64,000 nt of DNA, taken from contig NZ_JBEXAC010000002.1 of NCBI RefSeq assembly GCF_040567655.1, forward strand, positions 558,001 through 622,000, given 5' to 3'. Position 1 is the first letter of the stretch, and every line of letters begins with the position of its first letter. This DNA is from Chitinophaga sp. H8 (GTDB taxonomy: Bacteria > Bacteroidota > Bacteroidia > Chitinophagales > Chitinophagaceae). The notes under the pieces were generated by a model, which searched no databases, was not told the origin of the DNA, and saw only the letters and a list, made by a program, of their open reading frames with translations. The position numbers were made by a program, and so were the translations under genes. Of the stretch, positions 1 through 9,047 are shown in pieces.

Positions 1-161
1 TTAAAAGCATCTACTCCATTCCGCATCAAATGTGCAATACGGGTGGTCAGCACCTTTGTTTTACCGGAACCTGCACCGGCGATGATCATTAATGGGCCAT
101 TGATTTGCAATACTGCCTCGCGCTGCCGCTCGTTCAGCTCATCTAAATAGTTTCCCTTCAT
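1..161 (-). CDS. UvrD/PcrA-type ATP-dependent DNA helicase, N-terminal fragment
   Basis: Only the first 53 codons lie in the window; the gene continues past its left edge. The start ATG is at 161-159. Residues 27-35 hold a Walker A P-loop (IAGAGSGKT), preceded by LNERQREAV, the Q-motif region of superfamily 1 helicases, and followed by TTRIAHLM. This is the usual N-terminus of UvrD/PcrA/Rep enzymes, which unwind DNA 3' to 5' in excision repair and replication restart. Too little is present to decide between UvrD, PcrA and Rep. The family assignment is firm; the exact member is not. Confidence 0.85.
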   Translation of the reverse strand, partial: MKGNYLDELNERQREAVLQINGPLMIIAGAGSGKTKVLTTRIAHLMRNGVDAF

Positions 162-269
162 CACTATTTACTGTTTATTGATAAGGTTAATGTTATTTGT
201 TAATCGTAATTGATACGGAAGGGTGTAAAAGTACGATTTGGCAGCCGGATGGGCAAATGTGTTGTGCGG

Positions 270-1361
270 TTAAATAGCAACTGCTTCTACCGGCTTCATG
301 CCCAGCGTTTTCATAAACCGGAAGTGTGACACTACCGCCGCCGACATGGTAGGCAGACAATGGTAGGGCAGGTTATGTTCAGCACACTTCGCCGCCACGA
401 TCTTGCTGATAGCAGGATAATGCACATGACTGATTCGGGGAAATAAATGATGTTCTACCTGGTAGTTCAGTCCTCCCACAAACCAGGAGATCACTTTATC
501 TTCCGGAGCAAAGTTAGCGGTGGTTTTGATCTGATGAATGGCCCACTCATTTTCGATTACTTTAGCTTCTGTCAGGCCTACGGCATCAAATTCCGTTTCC
601 TCTACCACATGTGCCAGTTGAAAAACGATGGCCAGGGTAAAGCCCATTACCAGGTGCATCACCGTAAATCCGATAAGCCAGGCTTGCCAGCCTACGCAGA
701 TAATCGGGATAACGATATAAAACACTATATATAATGCTTTGCTGGACCAGAATACAACATGATCACTTCTTTTCATGGGCTGTAATGGCGTCTGGTATAC
801 TTTTTTGTTCAGGTATTTTACAAAGTCCATGATAAATACCCAGGCAAAGGAAGAGATAGCATATACCAGGGGTACGTACAAGTGCTGGATCCGGTGGAGG
901 GGTACCCAGCGTTGTGAACCACATTGCCTCATAATCGGGCTTTTGGCGATATCGTCATCCAGTCCGTCTACATTTGTATAAGTATGATGAATAACGTTAT
1001 GTTTCTGTTTCCAGATAAAAGCATTTCCCCCCAATGCATTGAGGGTAAGTCCCAACAGGTTATTGATTCTGGCATTGGTAGAGTAGCTGCCATGGCAGGC
1101 ATCATGCATTACATTAAATCCTATGCTGGCCAATACAAATCCCAATACGGCACTAAGCAGGATGCCCAGTATGGCCGGTTCGGGCACTACCAGGGCAGCA
1201 ACGTAAAGGATACATGCCACGGGAATCAGGATGACCGTTTTAAGATATAATTGCCAGTTGCCGGTTTTTTTCAGATTATTCTCCTTAAAGTATTGATCTA
1301 CAGATGATTTTAAAGATGAGAAGAACAGTGCATTTTTGTTGTTGAACGTTACTTTTGGCAT
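270..1361 (-). CDS. Membrane fatty acid desaturase (acyl-CoA/acyl-lipid type)
   Basis: A 363-residue integral membrane di-iron desaturase. The three histidine clusters are intact: HDACH at residues 86-90, HNVIHH at 121-126 and QVEHH at about 301-305. A glutamine opening the last box is typical of front-end and linoleoyl-CoA-type desaturases. Hydrophobic segments lie at about 43-85 and 210-250. There is no fused cytochrome b5 domain, so electrons must come from a separate carrier. The probable role is adding a double bond to membrane fatty acids; substrate and position cannot be read from the sequence. It stands alone, with a hairpin just upstream of the start. Confidence 0.9.
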   Translation of the reverse strand: MPKVTFNNKNALFFSSLKSSVDQYFKENNLKKTGNWQLYLKTVILIPVACILYVAALVVPEPAILGILLSAVLGFVLASIGFNVMHDACHGSYSTNARINNLLGLTLNALGGNAFIWKQKHNVIHHTYTNVDGLDDDIAKSPIMRQCGSQRWVPLHRIQHLYVPLVYAISSFAWVFIMDFVKYLNKKVYQTPLQPMKRSDHVVFWSSKALYIVFYIVIPIICVGWQAWLIGFTVMHLVMGFTLAIVFQLAHVVEETEFDAVGLTEAKVIENEWAIHQIKTTANFAPEDKVISWFVGGLNYQVEHHLFPRISHVHYPAISKIVAAKCAEHNLPYHCLPTMSAAVVSHFRFMKTLGMKPVEAVAI

Positions 1362-1714
1362 AATAGGTTGTTGAGCCTGTTATAAAACAGGCTGGTTCAG
1401 TTTTACAGTTGTAAGATGTTAGTTAGTTCGCCTTACTATTAAGTATACTAACGGATTATTGGCGAAAATTATACTTTTTTGCCTGAAATCCAGGTTATTT
1501 AACAAATAATTATGTTGTGGGAATGCAGTAGGAACTGCTTTGGGCACACCAGTATACGGGGCCAAAGGTATCCAAAAAGGCACGCTTACGGCTGATAATC
1601 AACCGATAGGCAATTATTGTGGAGCAAGAGGATGGTCAGATAGAGATAATAAAACAGGGTTTGCCGGAAATGGTTACAGTTCAGGAAATGATTCCTGATA
1701 GGTGGTTCTCATTT
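1362..1714. other. Intergenic region between desaturase and sigma factor genes
   Basis: No gene seen. Next to the desaturase start lies a perfect 8-bp hairpin (AGCCTGTT, loop ATAA, AACAGGCT, 1374-1393). Further out are GTTAGTT (1422-1428) and ACTAAC (1447-1452), which could be half-sites of a regulator on the desaturase promoter side. The part near 1500-1700 looks featureless. Confidence 0.4.
1374..1393 (-). promoter_or_regulatory. Hairpin in the 5' leader of the desaturase gene
   Basis: A perfect 8-bp stem with a 4-nt loop ends 12 nt before the desaturase ATG. It has no T-tract, so it is not a terminator. It may control translation or be a protein-binding site. The structure is seen in the sequence; the function is a guess. 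Confidence 0.3.
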
Positions 1715-2215
1715 TCAATGCCGGACAATACGCATTTTCAACATTTTACGTGCAAAATGGATACGGCTCTTTACGGTACCCAGTGGTTCATTGAGGATGG
1801 CTGCAATTTCATAGTACTTATATCCTTCAAAATACAGCAGAAATGGTTGTTTGAATATAACCGGCAGGTTATATACCGCCATTTGCACATCCTTTACCCG
1901 CAGGTCGGATTCTGCAAAGTTGCCTACTGCCGAAGGCTGGTGGCTCAGGAGATAATCCCCCATCGCATTGTCCAGCAAGCGGAATTGTCTGTTGCCTCTG
2001 CGGTAGTTGTTAATGAAGATATTGCGCATAATGGTATACAGCCATGCGCGGATGTTGGTACCGGCCAGGTATTTCTCCCTATTGGAGATAGCCCGGAAGA
2101 GGGTTTCCTGGTAAAGGTCTTTCGCTGATTCAGAATCTTTGGTGAGTGTAACCGCGTAAGGCCGCAGAAAATCAGCGTTGCCTAATAGTAAGTTGTCAAA
2201 TTCTGTGGATGACAT
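1715..2215 (-). CDS. ECF-type RNA polymerase sigma factor (sigma-70 family)
   Basis: A 166-residue protein, the normal length for an ECF sigma factor, with only regions 2 and 4. Region 2 (about residues 12-75) holds DLYQETLFRAISN and the promoter-opening segment NIRAWLYTIMRNIFINNYRR. Region 4 (about 110-160) is a helix-turn-helix around EIAAILNEPLGTVKSRIHFARK. ECF factors direct RNA polymerase to stress or envelope promoters and are usually held by an anti-sigma factor. No anti-sigma gene is adjacent: the next minus-strand gene downstream is the desaturase. Its signal and regulon are unknown. Confidence 0.92.
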   Translation of the reverse strand: MSSTEFDNLLLGNADFLRPYAVTLTKDSESAKDLYQETLFRAISNREKYLAGTNIRAWLYTIMRNIFINNYRRGNRQFRLLDNAMGDYLLSHQPSAVGNFAESDLRVKDVQMAVYNLPVIFKQPFLLYFEGYKYYEIAAILNEPLGTVKSRIHFARKMLKMRIVRH

Positions 2216-2330
2216 AATGGTTAACTTTAAGTTTTTACAATAAAAAGAAGGTAAAAGCGCTTTTTACCGGACAGATTTAAATTGCTCAATTGCGTTGCTC
2301 TTCAAAAATCCTGTTTACTTAATATTCTGT

Positions 2331-2888
2331 TCAAGCTGAATACCTGCCTATGTGCCTGCGCCGTTTCCTTATTCTGAAGGCCAGTGATATCAGCATGATC
2401 CCTGAAAAAATTGCATATACGCCAAACATCCACGTGAGAGTGAGTGCTGCTGCCAGAGGGTTGGCAGCCAATAAAATTCCAAAAATGACAGTGAGTAGTC
2501 CTCCTATGATATACCATCCTTCACCTATAATCACGTTTCTTAACCTGATAGCCAGTACGATTTCCAGTATACCAGCCAGCATAGCCCAGCAGGCAATGAT
2601 ATAGATGATAACAGCCCCGGTAGCAAAAGGATTATAAAATGTAATACCTCCGGCAACCAGGCCGGCTATACCAGCCAGCAGTAACAGGCCCCAGTTTTCA
2701 TTGGTTTGCCGTGCTCCCAGTGCACCTATTACAGCAAAAAGACCACTCATTAACAAATAGGCGCCGAGGAAAATAACAAGTGTAGTAAAAGTAATGCCTG
2801 GCAAGATGATGCATAAAATACCCAATATCAATGCAAATATGCCACGAAGGAAAAATACCCACCAATAAGCGCTGAAGAAGTTCCGCAT
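2331..2888 (-). CDS. HdeD family (DUF308) membrane protein
   Basis: A 185-residue, almost wholly hydrophobic protein with about six predicted membrane segments in helical hairpins, ending in a basic tail (RIRKRRRHIGR). The repeated pattern of short hydrophobic helices, ILGILCIILPG near the N-terminus and GLLTVIFGILLAANP near residues 130-145, is typical of DUF308/HdeD proteins. E. coli HdeD is linked to acid resistance at high cell density, but the family has no general biochemical role. It appears to be a single-gene unit on the minus strand. Confidence 0.85.
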   Translation of the reverse strand: MRNFFSAYWWVFFLRGIFALILGILCIILPGITFTTLVIFLGAYLLMSGLFAVIGALGARQTNENWGLLLLAGIAGLVAGGITFYNPFATGAVIIYIIACWAMLAGILEIVLAIRLRNVIIGEGWYIIGGLLTVIFGILLAANPLAAALTLTWMFGVYAIFSGIMLISLAFRIRKRRRHIGRYSA

Positions 2889-3583
2889 TTAGACCAGCTT
2901 TAAAGGTTCATAATAACAAGCTCTAACCCTTTAGCACAAACGAATTATACAGATATATTCATTTCAGTTACTCGGTACAACGTGCTCAGGAATCATTATG
3001 ATGTGAGATAATTACAGAACGGCAAATTATCCGTATAAAAAAATAGGCTGCCTTGCATAAGGAGTCCAGGTACCAGGTAAACAATCGGGCATTTTACAGA
3101 TAGCAGGTATTTTCATTACTGGTAATTTTATATGGTTACCAAATACTGGGGTTGAAATTGCTGTACTTAAAACAAACTATTAAAGCAAGCTATATAATTT
3201 CGGGAACTCCTGGAAAGTCAAACAAACACCTACACCCAAAACATGATTACTGAACACATGACGGTAAACCCATCCGCAAGCACTTATACAGCTGCTTTAT
3301 TATTAACATTCAGACTCTATACACAATTTAATATTTTTTGTTCAAGATTACAAAACCTTTTTTTGATTCTTTTATTTACCGGTTTTCCAGTAGTAAAAGC
3401 GTATCTGAGCATATAAAGGCCAGGTACCTACGAAAGTAGCCATGCCACCCCTTCCAGCTATAAGAACAGGCATGGCATGCACCTCACAGCGGGGCAAAAA
3501 AAATCCGGCCACTGTCTGTAATCGCTTATCCACCCTCAGGCTTAAACGATAATAACAGTGGCCGGTACCTGGTATGTCTTATT
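2889..3583. other. Long intergenic region with hairpins
   Basis: About 700 bases without a convincing gene. Most is AT-rich. The right end carries two inverted repeats: GCCATGCC/GGCATGGC (3439-3476) and the M28 peptidase terminator (3496-3565). The motif CAGGTACC or its complement recurs near 3071, 3421 and 3564. A 57-codon ORF on the plus strand (3243-3416) has no recognisable features and was not called. Confidence 0.4.
3496..3565 (-). terminator. Rho-independent terminator of the M28 peptidase gene
   Basis: CCGGCCACTGT (3505-3515) and ACAGTGGCCGG (3555-3565) form a perfect 11-bp stem around a 39-nt loop. On the minus strand the stem is followed at once by a run of eight T. It lies 19 bases past the stop codon of the M28 gene. 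Confidence 0.8.
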
Positions 3584-5146
3584 TTATTTTTCGTTTCTGT
3601 CTACCACTAACCTTTCGTTACGGTTAGCAATATCCCAGGCAGTATAAAATACCAGCCGGGCCCTTTTAGCAAGCAATTCGTAATTAATTTTTTCTACGGT
3701 ATCCGTAGGCTTGTGATAGTCGGCGTGTACACCGTTAAAATAGAATATAATGGGTATGTTATGCTGTGCAAACATGTAATGATCTGAACGATAGTAAAAA
3801 CGGTTATGATCTTCCGGATCATTGTATTTGTAGTCGAGGTCCAGGTGAGTATGCATATTATTGGCCATTTCACTGATGGTCCGTAATTCAGAGCTCAGCT
3901 TATCATCGCCTATTATATATACATAGTTGGAATCCTTTTCGTGGTCGGGGTCTATCCGTCCTATCATGTCAATATTCAGGTCTGTTACGGTTTTCTCCAG
4001 GGGATATATTGGATTATCGGTATAATACCTGGAGCCCAGCAAGCCTTTTTCTTCTCCGGATACGGTCATAAATACAATGCTGCGGCGAGGGCCATAACCT
4101 GCTTTTTTAGCTTTCATAAAAGCCGCTGCAATTTCAATCACCGCAGAGGTACCGGAACCATCATCATCCGCACCATAGTATACTTTACCATCATGCACGC
4201 CCAGGTGATCATAGTGCGCAGTAATGAAAAGCACTTCTTCTTTTTTGTCGGCCCCTTCCAGGTATCCCAGCACGTTGCTGGTTTTCATATCATTTACCCC
4301 TTTGGCAAACCGGATCGTCACCTTATTGGCTGCCGCCTGATGATCCGGCTGTAACTGCTTGTTTACTTCCTTGCCCATGATCGCAGCTGCCAGCCGGGAG
4401 GAAACAAAATAGATATTCAGTTTAGATTCGGTGGGGTCATCTGAAGCTGTGTAGATACCGGACCTTTTGATGCGTTCGCTTACCGCTCCCATCCTGGCCA
4501 GGCTTTCACTGATCACCAGCACTGCTTTGGCCCCTTGGCTGACTGCCTGTGCGGCCTTTTTTTCCACAGAGGCCCATTCGGATCCCTGTCTGGTGCCGGA
4601 CAGCAGGAAAGCAGTATCCCCCTTGCGCGGTTCTCCTTGTTGCAGGAGCACTACTTTACCCTTTACATCCAGTCCCTTGTAATCATCGTAGTTCCCTGTA
4701 CTAATCCCGTATCCTGCATATATTACCTGGGCATTGCTGAGCTCTTCTGAGCGGTTATCCTTTACGCTGGCATAGTAGTCTTTCCCAAACTCGAATACCT
4801 CCTCTGCCACTGTAATGGTACTGCTGGTGAGGGTATCCTGGTAGAGTGAATAGAATTGTTCCCAGCTGCCTTTAGCACCTGGTTTCAGGCCCATTTGCTT
4901 AAACTGGTCTGCTATATATGCCGCAGCTTTATATTGCCCTTCCGTAGCTGTTTCCCGTCCCTGCATTTCTTCTCCGGCAATAACGTACAGTTGTTTCTTT
5001 ACTCCTTCCGCATTGATGCCTTCTCCGAATTGGCGTTCTGCGCCAGTCCTGTTGACTACAGGCGCTGCTTTTTTCTTTTTGACTGTCTGCCCATTGACCG
5101 TAATAGCGGCTAACAGGCCTAAGCTAATGAGTGAAAATACCTTCAT
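3584..5146 (-). CDS. Secreted M28 family zinc metallopeptidase with PA domain
   Basis: A 520-residue exported peptidase. Residues 1-20 form a signal peptide ending NGQ. A protease-associated (PA) insert spans about 125-255. The M28 catalytic domain (about 290-510) keeps its zinc-site motifs: HYDHLG (311-316), GADDDGSG (325-332), SGEEKGLLG (363-371) with the catalytic glutamate pair, NIDMIGR (391-397), and a C-terminal HADYHKPTDT. Members are aminopeptidases that trim peptides in the periplasm or outside the cell. The natural substrate is unknown. It is monocistronic, with its own terminator downstream. Confidence 0.92.
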   Translation of the reverse strand: MKVFSLISLGLLAAITVNGQTVKKKKAAPVVNRTGAERQFGEGINAEGVKKQLYVIAGEEMQGRETATEGQYKAAAYIADQFKQMGLKPGAKGSWEQFYSLYQDTLTSSTITVAEEVFEFGKDYYASVKDNRSEELSNAQVIYAGYGISTGNYDDYKGLDVKGKVVLLQQGEPRKGDTAFLLSGTRQGSEWASVEKKAAQAVSQGAKAVLVISESLARMGAVSERIKRSGIYTASDDPTESKLNIYFVSSRLAAAIMGKEVNKQLQPDHQAAANKVTIRFAKGVNDMKTSNVLGYLEGADKKEEVLFITAHYDHLGVHDGKVYYGADDDGSGTSAVIEIAAAFMKAKKAGYGPRRSIVFMTVSGEEKGLLGSRYYTDNPIYPLEKTVTDLNIDMIGRIDPDHEKDSNYVYIIGDDKLSSELRTISEMANNMHTHLDLDYKYNDPEDHNRFYYRSDHYMFAQHNIPIIFYFNGVHADYHKPTDTVEKINYELLAKRARLVFYTAWDIANRNERLVVDRNEK

Positions 5147-5231
5147 AATGATTGATTAAAGATGAATCCTGTTGTTGTTACCCACAGTAAGGTGAAAATA
5201 ACCGGAGTTACCTTCTTCTGGCCGCAGTAAT

Positions 5232-5262
5232 AAAAAAACCGGGGATAACATATTCCCGGTTT
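5232..5262 (-). terminator. Rho-independent terminator after rpiB
   Basis: On the minus strand AACCGGGAATA and TATCCCCGGTT pair imperfectly around a short loop, and the stem runs into seven T. It lies about 85 bases past the rpiB stop and probably ends the tatC-rpiB transcript. Confidence 0.75.
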
Positions 5263-5346
5263 ATATTATTTAGATTTTATTGTCTTTTGTTGGCTAACAG
5301 GTACGTACCTGTAGCTTTGCAGTACTTATAAAACAGGGCTGCAATA

Positions 5347-5802
5347 TTACAAGCAGGCCATTTTACGTACCCTGTCTTCATGGCGGCCGCCTTCAAAAGG
5401 CGTATTCATGAATACATCTACCATTTGCTGGGCTACTGCCACATCCACAAATCTGGCAGGGATACAAAGCACATTGGCTTCATTATGAGAGCGTGCCAGC
5501 CTGGCCAGTTCTTCGCCCCAGCAAATAGCTGCGCGGATACCCTGGTGTTTATTGGCCGTAATCGCCACCCCATTCGCACTACCGCAAATGAGTATGCCAA
5601 AAGAAGCCGCTTCCCTTTCCACCGCTGTAGCTACCGGGTGTGCATAATCAGGATAATCTACCGAATCTTTGGAATGTGTACCCATGTCTTTTACCTGAAG
5701 GCCTTTGCTTTCGAGGTAAGAAATGATTTCTTCCTTATACTCAAACCCTGCGTGATCTGATCCGATTGCTACCGGCAATGCGGGATTAAAAATTGCTTCC
5801 AT
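5347..5802 (-). CDS. rpiB: Ribose-5-phosphate isomerase B
   Basis: Interconverts ribose 5-phosphate and ribulose 5-phosphate in the non-oxidative pentose phosphate pathway. The protein opens MEAIFNPALPVAIGSDHAGFEYKEEI in two steps: a short lead, then the RpiB signature GSDHAG. CGSANG holds the catalytic cysteine, and ARSHNEANVL the phosphate-binding segment. I chose the ATG at 5802 (151 residues) because it gives the family's usual length; the frame stays open to an ATG at 5841, which would add 13 atypical residues. It lies downstream of tatC on the same strand. Confidence 0.93.
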   Translation of the reverse strand: MEAIFNPALPVAIGSDHAGFEYKEEIISYLESKGLQVKDMGTHSKDSVDYPDYAHPVATAVEREAASFGILICGSANGVAITANKHQGIRAAICWGEELARLARSHNEANVLCIPARFVDVAVAQQMVDVFMNTPFEGGRHEDRVRKMACL

Positions 5803-5870
5803 GATAAAAAGGTTTATAGTTGCCGGGGGCAGGTATTTCACCAGCCCCGTTTACCAGTGTAATTCAGCTA

Positions 5871-6731
5871 TTAAGACCACTCCTGTACTTCCTGTGTTGC
5901 GCCCTCTGCTGCCAGTTTCTTTTTGAGTGTTCTTTTGGATATAAAGATACTGATTTCATACAGCAAATACAGCGGTGTAAACACGAGCAGCTGATCTACG
6001 ATATCCGGAGGGGTAATTACCGCTGCGAGTATCAGGATCACCACAATAGCATGCCTTCTGTACGCCCGCATAAAAGCGGGCGTTAAAATGCCGATTTTGG
6101 TAAGAAACAGTACCAGGATAGGTAATTCAAACAAAATCCCCATCCCCAATATGATCTGGGTCATTAACCCGAGGTAATCGTCTATAAAAAACTGGTTTAC
6201 TGCTTTTTCTGTTACGGTATACCCAGCCAGGAAGTTGATGGTAAAAGGCGCCATCAGAAAGTAGGCGAATCCTATACCGAGGAAAAACTGAAAAGACACC
6301 CAAAAGATAATTCCCCGGGCATTTACCAGTTCTTTTTCCTTTAATGCAGGCTTAATAAAGCGCCACAGCTCATAGATGATATACGGGAAGGCGCATACCA
6401 ATCCAATGATAAAAGCGAGCTTAAATTGCAGCATAATCTGCCCTACCATCTTTGCATTCAGGAACTGCACTTTTACCGGTGTAATACAAAGGGAATCGCC
6501 CATTCCTACCCAGTGACTCAGGTTACACAAAATCCTGTAGGAAGGGAAATCCGGGTTGGTAGGTCCGAATATCACAGCATCAAGGATTTCATTCGTGTAC
6601 ACAAACCCAAACACGCTGAACGCTACAATGGCTAACGCAGATCTGATAATATGCCACCTGAGGTCTTCCAGGTGGTCAAAGAAAGACATCTCAGCCTTAT
6701 CGTTATTATTCTTGAAAATTTTCTTAAACAT
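5871..6731 (-). CDS. tatC: Sec-independent protein translocase subunit TatC
   Basis: TatC is the polytopic core of the twin-arginine translocase, which binds signal peptides and exports folded proteins. The N-terminal signature EMSFFDHLEDLRWHI is present, followed by about six membrane segments, including ones near residues 23-45, 105-130, 150-175 and the C-terminal pair. I chose the ATG at 6731 (286 residues, MFKKIFKNNN), the usual start in this family, over the ATG at 6761. TatA is not in the window. rpiB follows 68 bases downstream, probably on the same transcript. Confidence 0.93.
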   Translation of the reverse strand: MFKKIFKNNNDKAEMSFFDHLEDLRWHIIRSALAIVAFSVFGFVYTNEILDAVIFGPTNPDFPSYRILCNLSHWVGMGDSLCITPVKVQFLNAKMVGQIMLQFKLAFIIGLVCAFPYIIYELWRFIKPALKEKELVNARGIIFWVSFQFFLGIGFAYFLMAPFTINFLAGYTVTEKAVNQFFIDDYLGLMTQIILGMGILFELPILVLFLTKIGILTPAFMRAYRRHAIVVILILAAVITPPDIVDQLLVFTPLYLLYEISIFISKRTLKKKLAAEGATQEVQEWS

Positions 6732-7597
6732 GTTTCTAAGGTCCAGCTGTGTTGAATACAATTACCCTTTTCAGGAGCACAAATATAGCAGATGAGTACA
6801 ACAAATAACAGTGTAAATAAAGGGTTTTAATACTCTTTTAAGATTAGCGGAGACAAGGGGGTGTTTTTTTATATGGTTATGTACGGAGAAAAGCGCTATT
6901 ACGGCTGTTTAGCGTCATAAAAAGCTTTATTGCAAAAAAGTGACGGCTGGAAGAAGAAACGATCGGTAAATGCAGGGGGGCTTGAAGCAGGGCCCCAAAA
7001 AGTGACCGTGTAAGCAATAACTGGTGGTATATGAAGAGCGCTTGAAGCAGGTCCCCAAAAAGTGACTGTGTAAGCAATAACTGGTGGTACATGAAGAGCG
7101 CTTGAAGCAGGTACCCAAAAAAGAGAATGAAAACAGCAACTATGGGTGAAAAAGAGAAGATGAAGTAGGGCCAAAAAAAGAGCCAGCCCGAGAAGAATCA
7201 AGAGCCGGCCTTTCATCCATTGTTTGTTAACCCCAAAAAAGTTGAATTCGAGAATGTCTTTGGCTTCCAGATCAGTGACTTACCTAATTGATGGCAAGCT
7301 TTCAGGATAAGTTGCGTTTCTGGTCGCTTTTATTTTATAATACAAAAATAACAAGAATTATGGTATAATCAATGTTGTAACAAATTTTTTTACATGCTTT
7401 TAACAAAAATCAAATCATTGTGTTACATCATCAGAAGCAAATGTATTAAATCTGTACTAATTTCCTACTACTTTTTTTTAAAAGGTGGGAATAGCTGAAA
7501 ATTTCATCAACCTCTACATAATATTACAAAAAGCTGACTAAAGATTCCTATCAGACCTTTAGTTGATATACCGTAATGTCAAAAGTAAGGTTTTTAT
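6732..7597. other. Long intergenic region holding a 60-bp tandem repeat
   Basis: About 860 bases with no convincing gene. The centre carries the 60-bp repeat listed separately. The right part (7220-7597) is AT-rich and featureless apart from several T-runs. All three minus-strand frames are open across the repeat, which is a by-product of the repeat lacking stops rather than evidence of coding. Confidence 0.4.
6981..7122. repeat. 60-bp tandem repeat, about 2.4 copies
   Basis: Copies begin CTTGAAGCAGG at 6981, 7041 and 7101. The first two full copies (6981-7040 and 7041-7100) differ at only 3 of 60 positions; the third is cut off after about 22 bases. A weakly similar stretch follows (7160-7185). 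The period is a multiple of three, so read on the minus strand it gives a 20-residue repeat, but no real gene is evident. Confidence 0.85.
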
Positions 7598-8866
7598 CTA
7601 TACCAAAATCTTCATTTTTACCATTTCTATGCGCGTATCGGTCACATTTAGTATATCAAACTCATAATCATCAATAATGATGCGCTCTTTCAGCTTAGGA
7701 ATTGTTTCATGATGATTGATAATATACCCGGAAAGTGTTTCGCTTTCGTCTTCGGGGAAGTCAAAACCATATCTTTCATTCAGATAATCCAGTTCCAGGC
7801 GGCCGGCAAAAATATATTCCTTCTCGGCTATCTGTTTTTCAACAAATTCTTCTTCATCATGTTCATCCTTAATATCTCCAAAGATTTCTTCCAGCACATC
7901 TTCTATGGTTACAATGCCTGCTGTTCCACCAAATTCATCTACTACCCAGGCAATACTTTTACGCTCTTTATTGAACTTGCTCAGCAGGTCAATAGCGCTC
8001 ATGGTTTCCGGTACGGCCAGAATAGGGTGAATAATAGCGTTGATATCTTTCGGGGCCTTAAACATATCCAGCTGGTGGATATAGCCCAGAATGTTATCTA
8101 TGCTCTGTTCGTAGATAATGATCTTAGACAGCTTGGTGTCCATAAACTTCTGTCTGGCATCTGCAATCGGGCTTTTCATCTCCAGGGCTTCAATTTCCTT
8201 GCGGGGAATCAGGCATCCTCTGATTTTAACATGTGCCAGTGACAATGCGTTTTCAAAAAGCTCCGTATTCAGGTCCTGCCCTTCAGAAAAATGCTGCTGG
8301 GATTGTTTGATAAAATGTTCCACATCTACGCGGGTAAATGCTTCACGGGACTCTGAAATACGTACGTTGAAAAGGTATTTAAGTATCCATTCGGAAATGG
8401 AAGCAAACAGGTTACCGATTACGTACAGTGGTTTTGCTATTACAGAAATGGGCAGCGCAAAAAAGCTCAGCAGGCTTTCCGGCCTGGAGCGGAAGATGGC
8501 TCTCGGGATAAAAAAGCCCAGGAATAACAGCAGCATACTGGCCAGCATTACTTCCAGAAACATCAGTAAGGGCATGGCCGAAGCACTTTCCGTTTTGGGC
8601 AATAGCCGTTCCCAGAGTGGCTGAAAAATGCCCGCAATCATAATACTGTATATCACAATCACGATGGAAAGTCCAATCAGGCTGGTGGTAAGAAAACGGG
8701 CGGGGTTTTCATTGAAGCTGGCTAAAATTTTACCAGTAGCCCTCCCCTGCTTCTTTTTAAGCTCAATACTCAGCTTGTTCACATTAGCGAATGCTGTTTC
8801 TATACCGGCAAAAAAACCAGCCAGCAGCAACAGGAAAGCAAGAATAATAATAGAATAACCGTCCAT
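7598..8866 (-). CDS. CNNM/CorC (hemolysin C-like) transporter-associated membrane protein
   Basis: A 422-residue protein with the standard three parts: an N-terminal DUF21/CNNM membrane domain (about residues 1-175, opening MDGYSIIILAFLLLLAGFFAGIE in two hydrophobic stretches), a CBS-domain pair (about 190-320), and a C-terminal CorC/HlyC-associated domain (about 335-420). Between the CBS repeats is the family motif VDEFGGTAGIVTIEDVLEEI. Members are linked to magnesium or cobalt efflux, and in some Bacteroidota to gliding or envelope functions. I chose the ATG at 8866 because the first membrane helix starts there; an in-frame upstream extension is unlikely. Confidence 0.9.
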   Translation of the reverse strand: MDGYSIIILAFLLLLAGFFAGIETAFANVNKLSIELKKKQGRATGKILASFNENPARFLTTSLIGLSIVIVIYSIMIAGIFQPLWERLLPKTESASAMPLLMFLEVMLASMLLLFLGFFIPRAIFRSRPESLLSFFALPISVIAKPLYVIGNLFASISEWILKYLFNVRISESREAFTRVDVEHFIKQSQQHFSEGQDLNTELFENALSLAHVKIRGCLIPRKEIEALEMKSPIADARQKFMDTKLSKIIIYEQSIDNILGYIHQLDMFKAPKDINAIIHPILAVPETMSAIDLLSKFNKERKSIAWVVDEFGGTAGIVTIEDVLEEIFGDIKDEHDEEEFVEKQIAEKEYIFAGRLELDYLNERYGFDFPEDESETLSGYIINHHETIPKLKERIIIDDYEFDILNVTDTRIEMVKMKILV

Positions 8867-9047
8867 TGAAACAAAGATATATAAAATTGATCCACGGCCC
8901 TCCCTACTCACTGTCACCTGCCGGGGTTAGCAGCCGGGGACTATCTTCCGCATTACCGTATTGAAGATACGCTATCAGTTTAAAACTTGAACTGCTTGTA
9001 TGAAAAATTATTGCGCCCTTGTCGCAGTACATGCATATAGCTGTATA

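Noticed and set aside
3243..3416. 57-codon plus-strand ORF in the intergenic region after the HdeD-like gene
   Set aside because: Weak composition, no recognisable motif and no promoter; it cannot be told from chance.
6981..7122. CRISPR array
   Set aside because: Copies are directly adjacent 60-bp units without distinct spacers, and no cas gene is present.
6877..7216. Three overlapping minus-strand ORFs across the 60-bp repeat, one with a 20-residue repeat and a hydrophobic start
   Set aside because: All three frames are open only because the repeat lacks stops; no conserved domain or convincing start supports a real protein.
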